DNA from: Semisulcospira habei
Lineage: Eukaryota > Mollusca > Gastropoda > Semisulcospiridae
Direction: 5' to 3'
NCBI GenBank assembly: GCA_036245525.1
Contig: BTPG01000003.1
Coordinates: 139,781,712-139,845,711 of the forward strand
Length of the DNA: 64,000 bases
The notes under the pieces are model-generated. The model was not told the origin of the DNA. It searched no databases and worked only from the letters and a program-made list of their open reading frames with translations. Positions 21,600 through 33,794 of this stretch are shown here, piece by piece; positions within the stretch are counted from its first letter, which is position 1; each line of letters begins with the position of its first letter. The translations under genes and the position numbers were made by a program.

Positions 21600-23170
21600 T
21601 TCTAAAACCAGTCAAGTCAGATTTATTATTTTCCCAAACTGTCTCAATTCCCCAAGCCTGAGCTCGAAAGCTGAACTTTCCCCCCTTGGAGTGAAATGTC
21701 GGAAAACTGTTAGTGTATTTCAATAGGTGGTTGACCCAAATGCACTTTGAGTCGGTGAGTTGTTTAAAAAGCTTTACAGTTCATGCAATACTGACACGTC
21801 TTTCACTCCATTGTTGTGTATTGGTATTCACAAACACACTGACCTCTGTAATCTTTTTTTGTGAACACACACATTCTAAATGACATGATCTAGGTTGCTG
21901 ACCCTTTCTTTCCTAGCGCTGTGACGATCAACAGCCCATGGATCCTTGACTTTGCATGAACTTGGACAGCACAAAACGAAGACAAATTCAGGTCAAAAAC
22001 AAGGGCTGTGCCACACTTGCTGAACTGGGTCAGTCAGATGTGTTACAATACACGTTTTTCTCCATAAAACAATGACACTTAAAATAGTACAAGTCAAGAT
22101 AATGAGAAAACGTAGTAGCTATGATAACACTGTCACTGTACTGTGGCGTAGTGAGGCAGATATAGGAGTATGGCTTATTGGCTACAGCTGACGTAAACTT
22201 ACAATTTATTGCAAGTTTAGCTTAGCTGTATCCATACGCTTAACTTGATCGGTGAGCTGACTACACCTTATTCTTATCCCTGTTGTAAACACGTCTCCAC
22301 AATGACACACAGTCCTTGGGAATAAGACATCACAATCCACATGACCATGTATTACCGCAGATTGTAAACACATGACACCTCTGGCCGACAGTGGTACAGC
22401 TGAATGAGGTAGGTAGCCGATTTCCTTAAAGCTCTAAAAATGTCAGTCTGTCGACACGCTCACACGCACATTATGTGTGGTGGTAAAAATCCATGGCACT
22501 TGCAGGTCAATGACACCCTTCCCAAGCTTTACTTACAACGCATTCTGTATGAGCGGCTATTTCATCTGTGACATTATATGTGTCACACATAATATATGCT
22601 TCGTTTAAAGCATGAACACACCGGTAAAACTTGTTTATGGCAGGCTTGGGTAATTTGCTGCACTCATGCTTCACTGTCCGAACACGAAGTTATGGGGTAA
22701 CAACTTACAGTTACACCATAGCCACATATACTCTGTGCGTGGTCAGTGTAAATAATGCAACAAGAATCTCCACTAAATATCAGACGTGTGATTACCGAGT
22801 CATCAACTAACAAAAGAAACAAAGTGTAACAACATATCACTGGTAATGTCCATTAAATTGGTTCTTATGAAAAAAAAAATCAAATGGCCAACAGCGTGAC
22901 AGTCGGTACACAGGAAATGCAACGATCACGCACGTATGTTACTAGTACTGGTGTACAAAAGCACAACTCTACTGGTGGATTACACTGTGAAAACTAGACA
23001 AAATGCAGGGCGGTGTCGCAAAGGCTGGACTGCTAATGAAATGGCAACCAGGTAAGTTGGAAGGGGTCTATCACAACAACATTTAGAATCATTGGCCATC
23101 CCGGATTTGCCCATAGCTCATTCAAGACACGCTGCACACTGATCAACATGTAGCAATCAGCAGTCGTGTA
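21600..23170. other. Unannotated stretch upstream of PFKFB
   Basis: I see no coding region, RNA gene or clear repeat here beyond a short palindrome at about 22570-22600 (TGTGACATTATATGTGTCACA). It could hold the PFKFB promoter and untranslated exons, but nothing in the sequence identifies them. Confidence 0.5.
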
Positions 23171-23178
23171 TGAATGTG

Positions 23179-23258
23179 TTAACTCATTAGCAGCAAACAG
23201 CATTTGGACATGCGGGATAAGGCTGCGAATACAGATGTGGTGGCCGTGAATGAGTTCA
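23179..23258. repeat. Family H-like degenerate palindrome
   Basis: TTAACTCATTAGC at the left and GTGAATGAGTT at the right with weak inner pairing. Confidence 0.45.
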
Positions 23259-23439
23259 GGGTGAGGAATGATTGTACTGGATGGGATGGGAGGGGGAGGG
23301 GGGGGGGGAGATTGTGAGTGTGGGTTTTCTGTTATCCAAATCCTTCAGGCAAATTAAAGCCCCCCACACACACAATCACTTTCAGTCAGAGTTTCCAACT
23401 AATGCAGTTGTCTTCAGAATACCAGCTTCTGAGATAGAC

Positions 23440-23889
23440 TATTATGACTATGGGGCGGTCCGTGGCGCAGTGGTTAAGGCGCCTGCCACCAATGCTAAAG
23501 GTGCGAGGTTCGATTCCGGGTTCCGGCGTCGGATTTTTCTCCTGTAGTAAGTGTCACCGTTAATTCGGGCGGACCGTCGGGGGTTCTTTCTCCGGGTACT
23601 CCGGCTCTTCCTCCCCCTCCACTTTGGTATCAGTTTCAGCCAACTTAATAAAATTTCAAATACAAAACGATTTCCACATACCGTCAGTAGATCGCTTGAG
23701 CTTGCCCTTAGCACCACGTGAATGTTCTGTGTTTGCGTACAGTGTGTGAGTGAATGCGTGTGATTCACGTGAGCGTGCTTGTTGGGTTCAGTTCGTGGCT
23801 ACATTCTGCGCATTGAGTTATATTATAAATATGAGAAATGCGCCATATAAAAGCTATGCATTATTATTATTATTATTAGTAATACATGT
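23440..23889 (+). mobile_element. tRNA-derived SINE with 19-bp target-site duplication
   Basis: The head has RNA polymerase III promoter boxes: TGGCGCAGTGG (A box, about 23463) and GGTTCGATTCC (B box, about 23506). The body is about 300 bp and includes CCGGGTACTCCGGCTCTTCC. The 3' end reads GCGCCATATAAAAG and then (ATT)n. ACCAGCTTCTGAGATAGAC occurs at 23421-23439 and again at 23890-23908, the target-site duplication expected of LINE-mediated retrotransposition. The 3' end resembles that of the LINE fragment ending at 62177 (GGCGCCTTATAAATC then (ATT)n), which suggests the partner LINE. Confidence 0.9.
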
Positions 23890-24487
23890 ACCAGCTTCTG
23901 AGATAGACAGTTGATAGTTCAAGGGTGGTCCCACTGGACAGCACACAAGACTCCCATTTCAGTGAACCAGTAATCTGTGCATATATTATGGTAATTATTT
24001 ATACCACAAGAGTGAAGCTTGAAAACAATTGTGAAAATATAACCCCAGTAACTGAATGATACTATTAATGGTAAACTAGGTTACAAAAATGGTTTGTCAA
24101 TAAGTTTGTTGCTTTCTAACCTTGTCTGACTCAAGGTCCAGCCAAGGGCATTTGTCAAGCATGCATTACATTTATATAAATACATGTATTCACTACTAAT
24201 GTACTATGCTTTCCTCTATAAGTATGGTAATGATTACTTTAATTACGTCAATGGGACTCTTCATTGTCACCATCTAAACTCTTACTAATTTTGGCTGTAC
24301 TTAGTCATTTCATGAAATTAATAATCCAATTAGAAATAAGTTATTATGAAAGAACAGTTCTATTGCAACCAAATCAAACTATCAAACGAATAGTTATTAT
24401 GACTTCAATGTACTACAGTTCTTCTACACATGGGATATCATGGGAGTATAAAGTTTGACTACAGGCGGAATGGAATTTATGGAGCTT

Positions 24488-24600
24488 GAAAAGGCTGTAT
24501 GCACAAGGGGGCAAATTAATTCAACAGCTTATGCTCTTGAATAGCCGGCTTGTGCATACACCCACCAGTACAGTATGGCAGCATGCACAATGGGGATAAA
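24488..24600. repeat. Family D-like palindromic segments
   Basis: CTGTATGCACAAGGGG and CGGCTTGTGCATACACCC pair. A third arm GCATGCACAATGGGG follows. The family D theme is TTAA-bounded, with TGCGCATGCGG-type arms. Confidence 0.5.
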
Positions 24601-24743
24601 CACCCTAGCTGCCAATACCCCTACAAGATAAGCAACCCGGATCTTTTAGGCAGTCACAGGACACTGTATTACAACCCTAACAGCACCAAGTTCTTGATAA
24701 TAAATTATCCACCAATGATTTTCTAGTTTACAAATTGAGTATA

Positions 24744-24945
24744 ACCCTTTACTTCCAGATACGCTCTATCATGAAATAAATTTGACCATGATAGTTCAAG
24801 GGTGGTGCCCATGAGTGCCAAGCTTTCCTGGCACCACCCTTCTATCATGGTCAGTCTATCACTGGAACAGTAATCTAGCCTTCATATTCTAGCCTACTCA
24901 CTATCTGAAAACAAATCATCCTCAGGATGTAATTGTAATGGGATA
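24744..24945. mobile_element. Hairpin element, family A (shortened arms)
   Basis: GACCATGATAGTTCAAGGGTGG and CCACCCTTCTATCATGGTC around a short core. The flanks are AACCCTTTACTTCCAGATACGC on the left and CCTCAGGATGTAATTGTAATGGG on the right. Confidence 0.65.
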
Positions 24946-25356
24946 ATCAACAGTCTCACATCCTTCTGACACCACCTCTACAATTACAATCACCACCCAC
25001 ACACTATCCCTTAAAAAACACTATCCCTAATAAATTTGTCATCCATTGAAGGTTGACACACCATAGCTGGAAACTGACGGACCATGTTAATTCAAGGGCA
25101 GTGCCAGAATAGCTCGACAGCCTCAAACTGTCAGGGCTCCTGATTTCACAACAGTGTGAAGGGTCCGTAGACCACCAGGTGTAAATTTTAGAGGGTACAA
25201 AGACCCCCATCTTAACTCATGTTGCTCTCTCTCTCTTCCCTCCCAACAAACGTAATGATCGCCAAAACAATTCTAGAATAATCTACCATTGCAACAAGAG
25301 CAATGGAATGTAGCCGTTTGGATACACCTTATTTCCTATAAAGCTCAATATATATG

Positions 25357-25464
<108 letters not shown>

Positions 25465-26149
25465 TCAAGGGTCTGAAATGGCGTCGGACTCGATTTTCGC
25501 TAGTACTGTTACTTTGCGAGGAAGCTGTCTCTGTAAACCTTATCATTTGACAAAACATATGATGTGCATCTGGCAGAGAAAAGGTCGTTCTTCATTATGA
25601 CGTCAAGGAAAGATCGATAGAACACATCAAAGAAGAGAAAATTGACGATGAATGACATGACGTTCAGCTGTTTTCGTCACACTTTTTGTGACATCGTAAA
25701 CAGTGTGTTCGGTATTTGACGACTGGTATAAAATTGCTTCAGAGAATATCCATACAAATTTCATTTTCGAAAGTAAAAATGTATAAAGGGTACAAAAATA
25801 ATTAAACTTTGAAAATCGCTTCGTTTTCTGTGAGTACGTAACGTTTTTTCGTGATTCCGCCTTAGGGCATATTAATCCGCGCTGATGTTGTAATGCACTT
25901 TATTTCTTCTGCTAATCAATTATCAAACATGAGTCTAAACCTTAATTGAAGCTATACAATAATCAGTATAATGATATAATTCATCGAACGAATAAGATAG
26001 GCAAACCAATTTCTGTCAACTTTTGTGTCATGAAAAATAAACGTAACGTACTCTTTTTTTGGGACGCTATATTTTCTGAATAATGCGGTTAAGCAGTTCT
26101 TAGGCAGTTTCCTTGCTCTGTTTTGATTCTTGTTTTGCTCTATATTCAG

Positions 26150-26402
26150 GTAAGAAAGAATGGCATGAGCATGGGGATGTGGGAAGTCCATGCCCTCAGC
26201 AGTGTGCTGGGTAGGCCCCTCTTCTCTATCTACCCTGACTATGGTGGGGCAACTGTACGCCAACATCTGCACAGGAAGGTACTGCCCCATGACGTTGTCC
26301 ATGAGAAACCAGGGTACATCATGTGGACTAGCACACATGGAACACTGGCCCTGCCACAAAGCTGGGTGCCAAATCATTTTGTGGTCTGTGTACCCAAAGA
26401 AG
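26150..26402 (+). CDS. Vertnin-like gene, exon carrying the core domain
   Basis: The exon follows a ttcag acceptor and reads VRKNGMSMGMWEVHALSSVL, then GRPLFSIYPDYGG, VRQHLHRKVLP, YIMWTSTHG and WVPNHFVVCVP. The order (helix with ALSSVL, SIYP, a basic segment, IMW, then a hydrophobic PNHF strand) matches the N-terminal region of vertnin, a nuclear DNA-associated protein in vertebrates, and of many uncharacterised invertebrate proteins with that domain. It ends in phase 1 before GTTGGT. Preceding exons were not found, so the N-terminus is missing or upstream. Family assignment is moderate; function here is unknown. Confidence 0.6.
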
Positions 26403-26807
26403 GTTGGTTTTCTTCATTAAAATAAATGTTTTGTTTAAAATGTCAATTGCTAGGGGTTGAATTGGTAATCAAGTTTCAAAGTCGATAATTTCTTTCGTCT
26501 ACTTATCCGCTTTTCCTCATCTGGTATTGATATAATGATTTTAGTATGTTTAACAGTACTTAATTCAGTCCCATTGGTTCATAGTCTGATGACACTTTAG
26601 ACACTCATTAAGTAGTACAGGTGACGCTATGGAAAACCGCTAACTGTATTACAGGCACTGTGGGAAGAGCTAACTGTAGTACTGACGCTATGGGGGAGAG
26701 ATAGGATGGTTCTGGTTTATTAACGTTCAGTAAGCTAGTATATTCCTGTGAGACAAAGAGTAGCCCCTTATAAAATATATCGCTGTTCAAACTCGTCTCT
26801 TGTGCAG

Positions 26808-26896
26808 GTTGTGATGTTGATCCTGTGGCTCCAGGGCAGTTTTTGTTAGTCAATGTGGAGTCCAAGAAAGGAGGAACCTCTCAATTTGTGGCGCAG
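26808..26896 (+). CDS. Vertnin-like gene, second exon
   Basis: Acceptor tgtgcag, donor GTATGT. It joins exon 26150-26402 in frame to give GCDVDPVAPGQFLLVNVESK and KGGTSQFVAQ, a small beta-rich segment. Its boundaries and phase agree exactly with the flanking exons, which supports a real spliced gene instead of a processed copy. Confidence 0.6.
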
Positions 26897-27105
26897 GTAT
26901 GTATTTATTTGTTTGGCTTTCATAATTTTCAAATTGGGGTGAAGCTGAACAGTATGACTGATAAGAGATGCCCAGTTACTGACCCCACTGCTGCATGCTG
27001 TTTCGATAACCACCATGTACATAAAGAAGAAAACGTGCCAGCAGTTTTATTTGAAAGGGTAGCATGAGAGATTCATTTTGATAGATTATAATTTACTGTT
27101 TTCAG

Positions 27106-27284
27106 GTCACAAGAGTAACCGAGGAGGGTGCTTGGGGTCGTTACTAGAGAAGTATGGAGAAGGCTGGAAGTGGCCAGAGAAAGGTCAGGAATACTTCCTT
27201 CCTGAATCTGACATCTTTAAGACACTGGCCAAGTACACTACTCGTCAGGATCGAATAACATTATTTTTCACATTTACCCTGTAA
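27106..27284 (+). pseudogene. Vertnin-like gene, frameshifted last exon
   Basis: Acceptor ttttcag. Read in the frame dictated by the previous exon it gives VTRVTEEGAWGRY and then a TAG at 27145-27147. A neighbouring frame carries LEKYGEGWKWPEKGQEYF and continues through LPESDIFKTLAKYT to a TAA at 27282-27284. The wording in both frames looks like one continuous domain, so a small indel between about 27130 and 27147 has broken it. Either the gene is decaying or the base sequence has an error here. Confidence 0.5.
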
Positions 27285-28600
27285 ATAGCTCTATTGGACG
27301 CTTCTAGATGTCATTTTCCCTTTTTATCACATTTTGGATAGTGGAGCCTTTGGTTTATTTAGAAACCCCCCACCCTCCACCCAAACCCAGCATTTGTAAT
27401 TTATGTCTCTGTTGTGAAGTTGGACAACTTTTGATTTAATTGTACTCTGTACCACTTGCAATTATGTGTACTTGTATAAATCAATGCAATTACTACTGTA
27501 GATCACTTTTTTTGAGCTGCTCGTCTTGTCTTAATGAATCGCTGTGTGAGATTATGTCCACAATTATTTGGTCTATCAACCATTCTACAATCAATGGGTT
27601 GCTGATTGGCAGTTGTAATTCACCTTATGTCAACTGTTGACATCTTCCATAGTTTTGGGGATCATAACTAATTTTATTCAATGCAAGCTGTCACTTAACA
27701 ACATTCAGTACTGCATTTGTGTAATGAAGTTATGTACTCTACCACTAAAATGTTAATATTTAAAAGCAGTCAACACCATGGTTGGTTAGAATTTGTCAGA
27801 GTGTCTACCCTTGTTTTGTTAATCTGACAAGTCAGCTCCTGTTTTGTCATAAATAACAAGGTTTTAGCCACACACAAATGTTACGTCACAGCGTGAAGTT
27901 ATGAACTCATCAATCGTTCCCAAGCATTGTACGCTTTCTAATGGTATTGTTAAGATCTTTTTGTGTTTATCCTAAATCAAATGAACTTCATAACTGCATT
28001 CAAACTGTATTGCTTAATTTCTATATGAGTTGTGGCTGCGTTAATGTTTTTTAATAGATGTTTGACTAGTGCCAAGGTTATCTTCCAAATATTCATGTAC
28101 CTGTACGACAAACATGTTGTTTTCATAATATTGGAAAATTCCCTCAGGTACTGTAAAGTAGTTTTGTTGCATTTAAAGTTAAATGTTTGGTGAATTGACT
28201 GCCTAATGAGATGTAATGCAACCCTGCCGTTCTCATGTGTAATGTTATGTACTCAATTGTTTCACGCTTGTCTGTAAAACCGGTTTTAAATGCAAACTTG
28301 CTTCCAAGAGTTTGTAGATTACTAACATGACTGTTTTATTGTTTCCATGCACTTAGGTTTTACATTTCAGTATTTGTGCTGCTCTGATAGATTTATTTAG
28401 TTTGTGACATGAGGTGATGTTATGCACACAAGTTGAATTGTGCGTTTCAAACTTTTTTTGCATTAAAAATGTCTCATCTGGTCAAATATCCTGTGTGCTG
28501 ATGTGCGTTCATTTTATTTTTCATATTCTGCATTCTCTTTTCTTTAGACAGTCATTTTATGTGTGTCACAATTTCTCAACTCCTTTTCTGAACCTTGCCC
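27285..28600. other. AT-rich stretch, no gene recognised
   Basis: May include the 3' untranslated region of the vertnin-like gene. I find no ORF with recognisable content and no structured repeat until the AC tract at 28610-28622. Confidence 0.4.
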
Positions 28601-28712
28601 ATATAATACACACACACACACAAGGTCTTCAAAGACACACAATCCTTTCACAAGACGAACCAATCCAAGCTGTAGGGGAAAGAAAACACCACATCCCCAC
28701 CCTCTCCCAACA

Positions 28713-28870
28713 ACGCAGTCAATGGCAAAACAATGCCAGAATATCCTACCATCGAGATCGGACAAAAAAAACTGCAGTGAACAGCAAAACAATGCCGGAA
28801 TAATCTACCATGAAGAACCAGGAAAAATAACTTAATAAACGGCATAACAGTGCCTAAAAAAATGATATCC
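28713..28870. repeat. Minisatellite, about 58-bp unit, three degenerate copies
   Basis: Each unit has GCAAAACAATGCC followed by GAATAWYCTACCAT and an A-rich end. A related fragment (CAATGCAAAACAGTGC) is at about 29269. Confidence 0.7.
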
Positions 28871-29916
28871 AGTGAACAAAACTAAGTGGTCTAACATCTA
28901 ACAAACAGAACGCAAAATAATATACACCCTAGAAAACAAGACAAATGACACCCAGAAATGGAGTAAATATCAACAAAAATACATGTAATACCAACAAAAA
29001 AAGTAAAGCCACAAAACCCCCAACCGAAGTATTGGCATGTGGTCAGGTTTGGTCCACTGACGAGAGCAGTACATGGCTGGCTTACCAAAGTGTCAACTTG
29101 CTCAAAATACACAAAAAATGAGTGACTAAAACCAAATCTAGACATGTCTCATGAACCTTTGTGTATACGGTCGATCTGGAACCAGGCTGAAATTAACAAC
29201 ATGTCTTTTGGTGTGCGACGTCGAGAATCATTTTCCACAATTTGACATGGTTCAAAATCGAAAGTCAATGCAAAACAGTGCTGTATCCCATAATAGTATG
29301 AATGGTTGAAGTCACAGGAAATAAGCATTCAACATGCAGTGCATACTGACATTGACAACACTTGTAAATTAACAGGTTGCCTGTCCAGTTACACTCGCGC
29401 GGACCCCAGATTCAGTCAAATCTGAGCGAAGTCGTGGGTCATCACTAAAAACAGAACAACTAACGCTGTTAAGGTACGCACGGTGGCGCAAGCATAGTAC
29501 GGCTGGGACGCAGATGTGCAGAATTATAGTGCATCTGCCTACCCCTTTAGAACATTTTCAGTACGTGATTTAGAGTTTCAGTGCGACAGAGGTGCACAGG
29601 CACACTAAACGGGAGCCCTGACTATACTGACAACACCCTCGAGTTGAACTATCAATAGTATCATGGTTGGTCTATTTTCTGAGCTTAACTGTAGTATCTC
29701 AACCCACTTTGGGAATCTTATGGAGGACTCGATCAGGCAATGGTTTATCTTTACAACTATACTGAATCAGTGGATGTCACACAGTAAAAAGAACGCACAC
29801 AAAAAAAAAATCCTTTTTTTCAAACCGCATTCAAACTGACAGAGCATCAGAGAAATGCAAGGTCTCTTGCATGCTGGAAGGAGCAATCCTGAACATGATT
29901 ACTTGATGAAAGTTAA

Positions 29917-30640
29917 CAGCGACATTAGAAAGGTGGTATCTTGTGAGGACAGAGGAGCAAAGAGACTTAGGTGTTCTTTTTGATAAAGCTCTATCTTTTG
30001 ACCCCCAAATTCAGAACTGTATCAATAAGTCTAACAAAATGGTTGGAGTAATTAACTTTTTTTATTAAGAGAGCCTTTAATTATTTGGATAAGGACATGT
30101 TTAGTAAACTGTATTGTATAAATCACTAGTCAGACCACATTTAGAATATGCAAACACTGTATGGTACCCAGGTTTAAAGAGACAATCAGTTGCACTCGAA
30201 AGGGTACAAAGGCGAGCAACAAAGCTGGTTAAAGAATGTAGACATATGACTTACTTATACAGACTCAAATACTTTGGACTACACTCCTTACGTGGACGTA
30301 GAATACGTGGAGACTTAATCCAAGTCTTTAAAATTTATAATGGCATCGACGACCTGAATTGGAATGACTTTTTTGCAGCACCAGGTTGTGACAGAACCCG
30401 AAACTCTGAAGGTAAAATCTTTGCAAGGCACTGCAACACTAACCTGCGGAAGTTTTGTTTTTCTAACAAAGTTGCCATTGTTTGGAATGAGTTACCAGTT
30501 TCATTAAAAAAAAGCACCTTAACATGATAAATTCTTTTAAAAACCAGCTGGACGAATTACCAAAATTTAAAGAGATTTTCTACTCCTATGATGAATGATT
30601 TATAGGAAAATTGCATGCATAGCAGACCCATAAAGTAACT
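29917..30640 (+). pseudogene. LINE reverse-transcriptase C-terminal fragment (CR1/L2-like)
   Basis: The 3' end of a jockey-superfamily LINE. One frame gives RTEEQRDLGVLFDKALSF then INKSNKMVGVIN. After a frameshift near 30065 the reading continues with MYKSLVRPHLEYANTVWYPG and LERVQRRATKLV, then the GDLIQVFKIYNGID and VAIVWNELP blocks typical of these proteins after the polymerase core. The endonuclease and catalytic RT motifs are absent, so this is a dead 5'-truncated copy. The tail includes a short (ACT)n. Confidence 0.8.
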
Positions 30641-30739
30641 AAAGAAAGAAAGGACATTTGCAAAGGCCTCACGACCTATTTTGTCCTCACACTACTACTA
30701 CTACATCAGTACAACTTGATTCAATAATTAATCTAAAGT

Positions 30740-31200
30740 GACCCGGTCCAGGGCAGACTTTAAGTTTGACTGCTAAACTATGCCATTTAAGAGGTTCTCA
30801 AAGTTGTCTTGCATCAGGTAACAATTATCTACCCCTTTTTCACAATCCAGTCTTTCGGATACCGGCACCAAGGATTTGGAATGGCCTCCCCTCCCACATA
30901 CATCAGGCTTCAGTCTTCAAACAAACACTTAAACCACACCTGTTTGCCTGAATATTAATTCTGCCAGCCTTGTGATGGATTACCTTTCCAGTACTCTATG
31001 TCAATATTCTATGTATTGATGTAATGTATAGTGCTTGCGGACGAATCGAGTGCTGGTCATCTTCTGCACACGCAATGCTTTTGTTGTTTTTGTGTTGTTT
31101 ATGATGTTCGAAGTGATCTAATGTGTGTTAACTGTAGCATTTTGAGCCTCTTTTTCTTTTTTAGAGAAACTGCATTCTACAAATGTGATTCATAATTAAC
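30740..31200 (+). pseudogene. Second LINE C-terminal fragment, different family
   Basis: 30766-30951 encodes RIPAPRIWNGLPSHIHQAS then FKQTLKPHLF, the very end of a CR1/L2-type polyprotein (the usual form is WNSLP...FK..LK..LF). It starts 100 bp after the previous fragment ends but is not its continuation, because the previous fragment already contains its own WNELP block. Confidence 0.75.
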
Positions 31201-31300
31201 CCATTTAGTCCCAATGCTCTGCAGCAGTAGATGGGTCAACCATGATAATATTAGCTACCATGATAATATTAGCTTGACGCCTAGTCGTTAGGCGACACCT
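31198..31300. repeat. Family A variant fragment
   Basis: TTAACCCATTTAGTCCCAATGC...CAACCATGATAATATTAGC with the ACCATGATAATATTAGC segment duplicated in tandem. Confidence 0.55.
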
Positions 31301-31749
31301 CCAAAATTTGGGAAACAGCCATGGGGTTCACCATGTGTGCTGGCACACACAACACATGAGTGATGAAAGCCTAAAAGTTTAGGTAGCCAGCAAAAATTGA
31401 AAGTCAGAGGCCCGAGACATGAAAAGCCACCATTATGATGTTGGGATGAACTAGAAACCATTACATTACAGTAGTCTTAGTGTGCACACTTGGAGACGGA
31501 CTTTGTGGAGCAAAATATGCTTTTTGGTGGATTTTTTTTCTGAACTCCAAATTTTTAAGTGGTTTCACTATTTAGTTTCAATTAACTATTAAGTCACCAG
31601 AATCTATTTCAGTAATTTTCAGTCCCCCATGAGCGACCTTTTTCACCCCTGACAACAAACCTGTACAATGTAACTAAGAGCAGAATTTAAGGACATGTGT
31701 ATGCAAATATTGTAATAAAAAGTTCTGTTAGTCCTTTTGTGTAGCATTA

Positions 31750-31753
<4 letters not shown>

Positions 31754-31788
<35 letters not shown>
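31754..31788. repeat. Poly-A tract
   Basis: About 33 uninterrupted A. Confidence 0.9.
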
Positions 31789-31789
<1 letters not shown>

Positions 31790-31799
31790 AACACCATGA

Positions 31800-32860
31800 A
31801 CGTTCATAAATGGAGGGATTATCAACTAATTAACACTTATTGCCAGAAGATGTTTGCTTTTCTGGCAATGACAAAACAGTGTTTTGCACACCTGCAAACC
31901 AGTAGCAATATTAACTAATGCACTGATTACGGATCACAGTATTCCAGTGCAGGCCGGTATTTATTTTATCCCACTAAAATTAGTAACAGTAACATGGGAT
32001 CCAGGTTTAGTCATGTCAGTCACAGTGTCAATGGCCGTGGAAAACCAATGCGCATTTACTATTTAGTTATCATTATCTTATCATAGAAGAAACATGATGT
32101 ATCAATGGCCAGTGTAGATATATCCATTCACTACTTTCCCCACTGATAATGAGTGGAAGGACACAAGAAAAAAAATGCTTCGTAAACTGTGTAAACGTTC
32201 ATCTTGTTGCAGGGTTCTGTGCAAAATACAGCCAATGAACTACACGTGTTCATCAGAATACGTAATAAATCACACAAAATTATCCTTGATATGCGCTTAG
32301 TTTGCATTTTATGTAACAAAAATGAAACTGGGTAAATTTATATTTGGGTAAAACAAGATAACGTGTAGAAAAGCATATGAAAAGCAACATTGAATGACAT
32401 TCTCAATAACCGCAGCAACAATTAGTATGTTACAGTTTTAGGCAAAAAAATAACTCTCGCAAAAATGTAGTAAACCTCCAAACTACACAAAAATCACTTT
32501 CTTTCTAAATAGCGAAACATAGCGACGGTAGTACTTTTTCTCTTACCTTTATTAGGAAGAGGCACGCTTTCGTGAGACATTACGATTGAACTATGCTGTC
32601 GTGTGTAAAACGTCACAATATTGTGTACGCAAAACACATGACGTCAAAAAATGTGCTGCTTAAACTTAAGCTGTATTTCCTTCAAAAAATTATACATTGT
32701 ACAATTTATCGCTGCCAGGTTAAGCAAATTCCATTTACTTATTTTTACGAAAGTACCCTTAATATGGTGATGGATGACGGACTGACTTTCTAACATTTCG
32801 CCATTCCAGGGAAGTAATGAAGATTTTTTTTAACCCGGAGTTGCTTCCCTTGCATTGCAT
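31800..32860. other. Unannotated AT-rich stretch
   Basis: No coding region, RNA gene or repeat recognised by eye. Confidence 0.4.
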
Positions 32861-33015
32861 TCATCACTCGGTTTGTGGCCGGATGGACGTACTGATTTGG
32901 CCGCATGATCGTATTATTTTAAATCGCCTATGTTGATTAGGCGCTATAGAAATTGATATTATTATTATTGTTGTTGTTGTTGTTATAATTATTACTGTTA
33001 TTGTTATTATTATTT
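32860..33015 (+). repeat. SINE/LINE 3' tail fragment
   Basis: Ends with TTGATTAGGCGCTATAGAAATTG followed by (ATT)n and (GTT)n, the same tail style as the SINE at 23440-23889 and the LINE fragment ending at 62177. Confidence 0.5.
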
Positions 33016-33049
33016 CATGACCAAAAGGTGTTTAAGCTTGTGGGACAAT

Positions 33050-33620
33050 GTCATCACCAACGGAGTGTTCAGTTGAGTACAGTCCCACAGGCGTAAGTCG
33101 AAAACGGCTAAGTCGTACGAACGAATTTTTTTTCCCCCCGGCCAAAGCTGTTCTTTCTATGACTAATTTTACAACGGATAACTCGAACTCGCTTAGGTCA
33201 ACTCATAAGTCGGTTAAGGCGAACTTTTTTTTTTTTTATATATATATTTATTATTATTATTATTTTATTTTTTTTTTTTTTACTGACTGGTTCCGCCGCC
33301 ATACGCTGTTGTTAAAGACGGATAGGTCGAAAAACGTTTAAGTCGAACCGCCGGATGTCCCCCAGCCCTGTCCAAAGCTGCTCTCGTTCTGGGACTCATT
33401 TTACAACGTATTCTAAAACGGTCCAGTTTGGGTTAAGTTAAACTTCGGGCCGATAAGTCGAATGCGTTTCTCGTTTCCAAACTCGAATTCACTAGTCGAA
33501 CCATTTTAGTTTCCCCGTGGCAGTGGCTAAGGCTGCTCTTTCTATGACTAATAATTTAACTGGTGAAACGGCTCCGTTAAATCGAACCGAACTCGGATAA
33601 GTCGAACTCAAATATTTATA
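33050..33620. repeat. AAGTCGAAC-type repeat, about three degenerate units
   Basis: Units of about 200 bp carry AAGTCGAAC-like boundaries and an inner CCAAAGCTGYTCT...TATGACTAAT block. AAGTCGAA motifs recur throughout. It looks like a decayed DNA-element family, possibly pogo/Tigger-derived; that assignment is a guess. Confidence 0.5.
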
Positions 33621-33761
33621 GTCTTTTAAACACACACGATATTCACACTCGAGCACCTTCTGATCATAGTTATGTTTAGTCCTTGTCGATTGCTGCACAC
33701 CTCGAACCCATACATTTGACGTGGTCGTCATTAAACAACTTGTGTGTGCGTGTGATGGTGT

Positions 33762-33794
33762 GTGTGTGTGTATGTGTGTGCGTGTGTGTGTGTC
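33762..33794. repeat. (GT)n microsatellite
   Basis: Imperfect GT run. Confidence 0.85.

Noticed and set aside
23452..23530. Possible tRNA gene
   Set aside because: A and B boxes are present but the sequence cannot fold into a full cloverleaf and is part of a SINE with target duplications.
25952..26377. Open frame of 141 codons on the minus strand
   Set aside because: Antisense shadow of the vertnin-like exon at 26150-26402.
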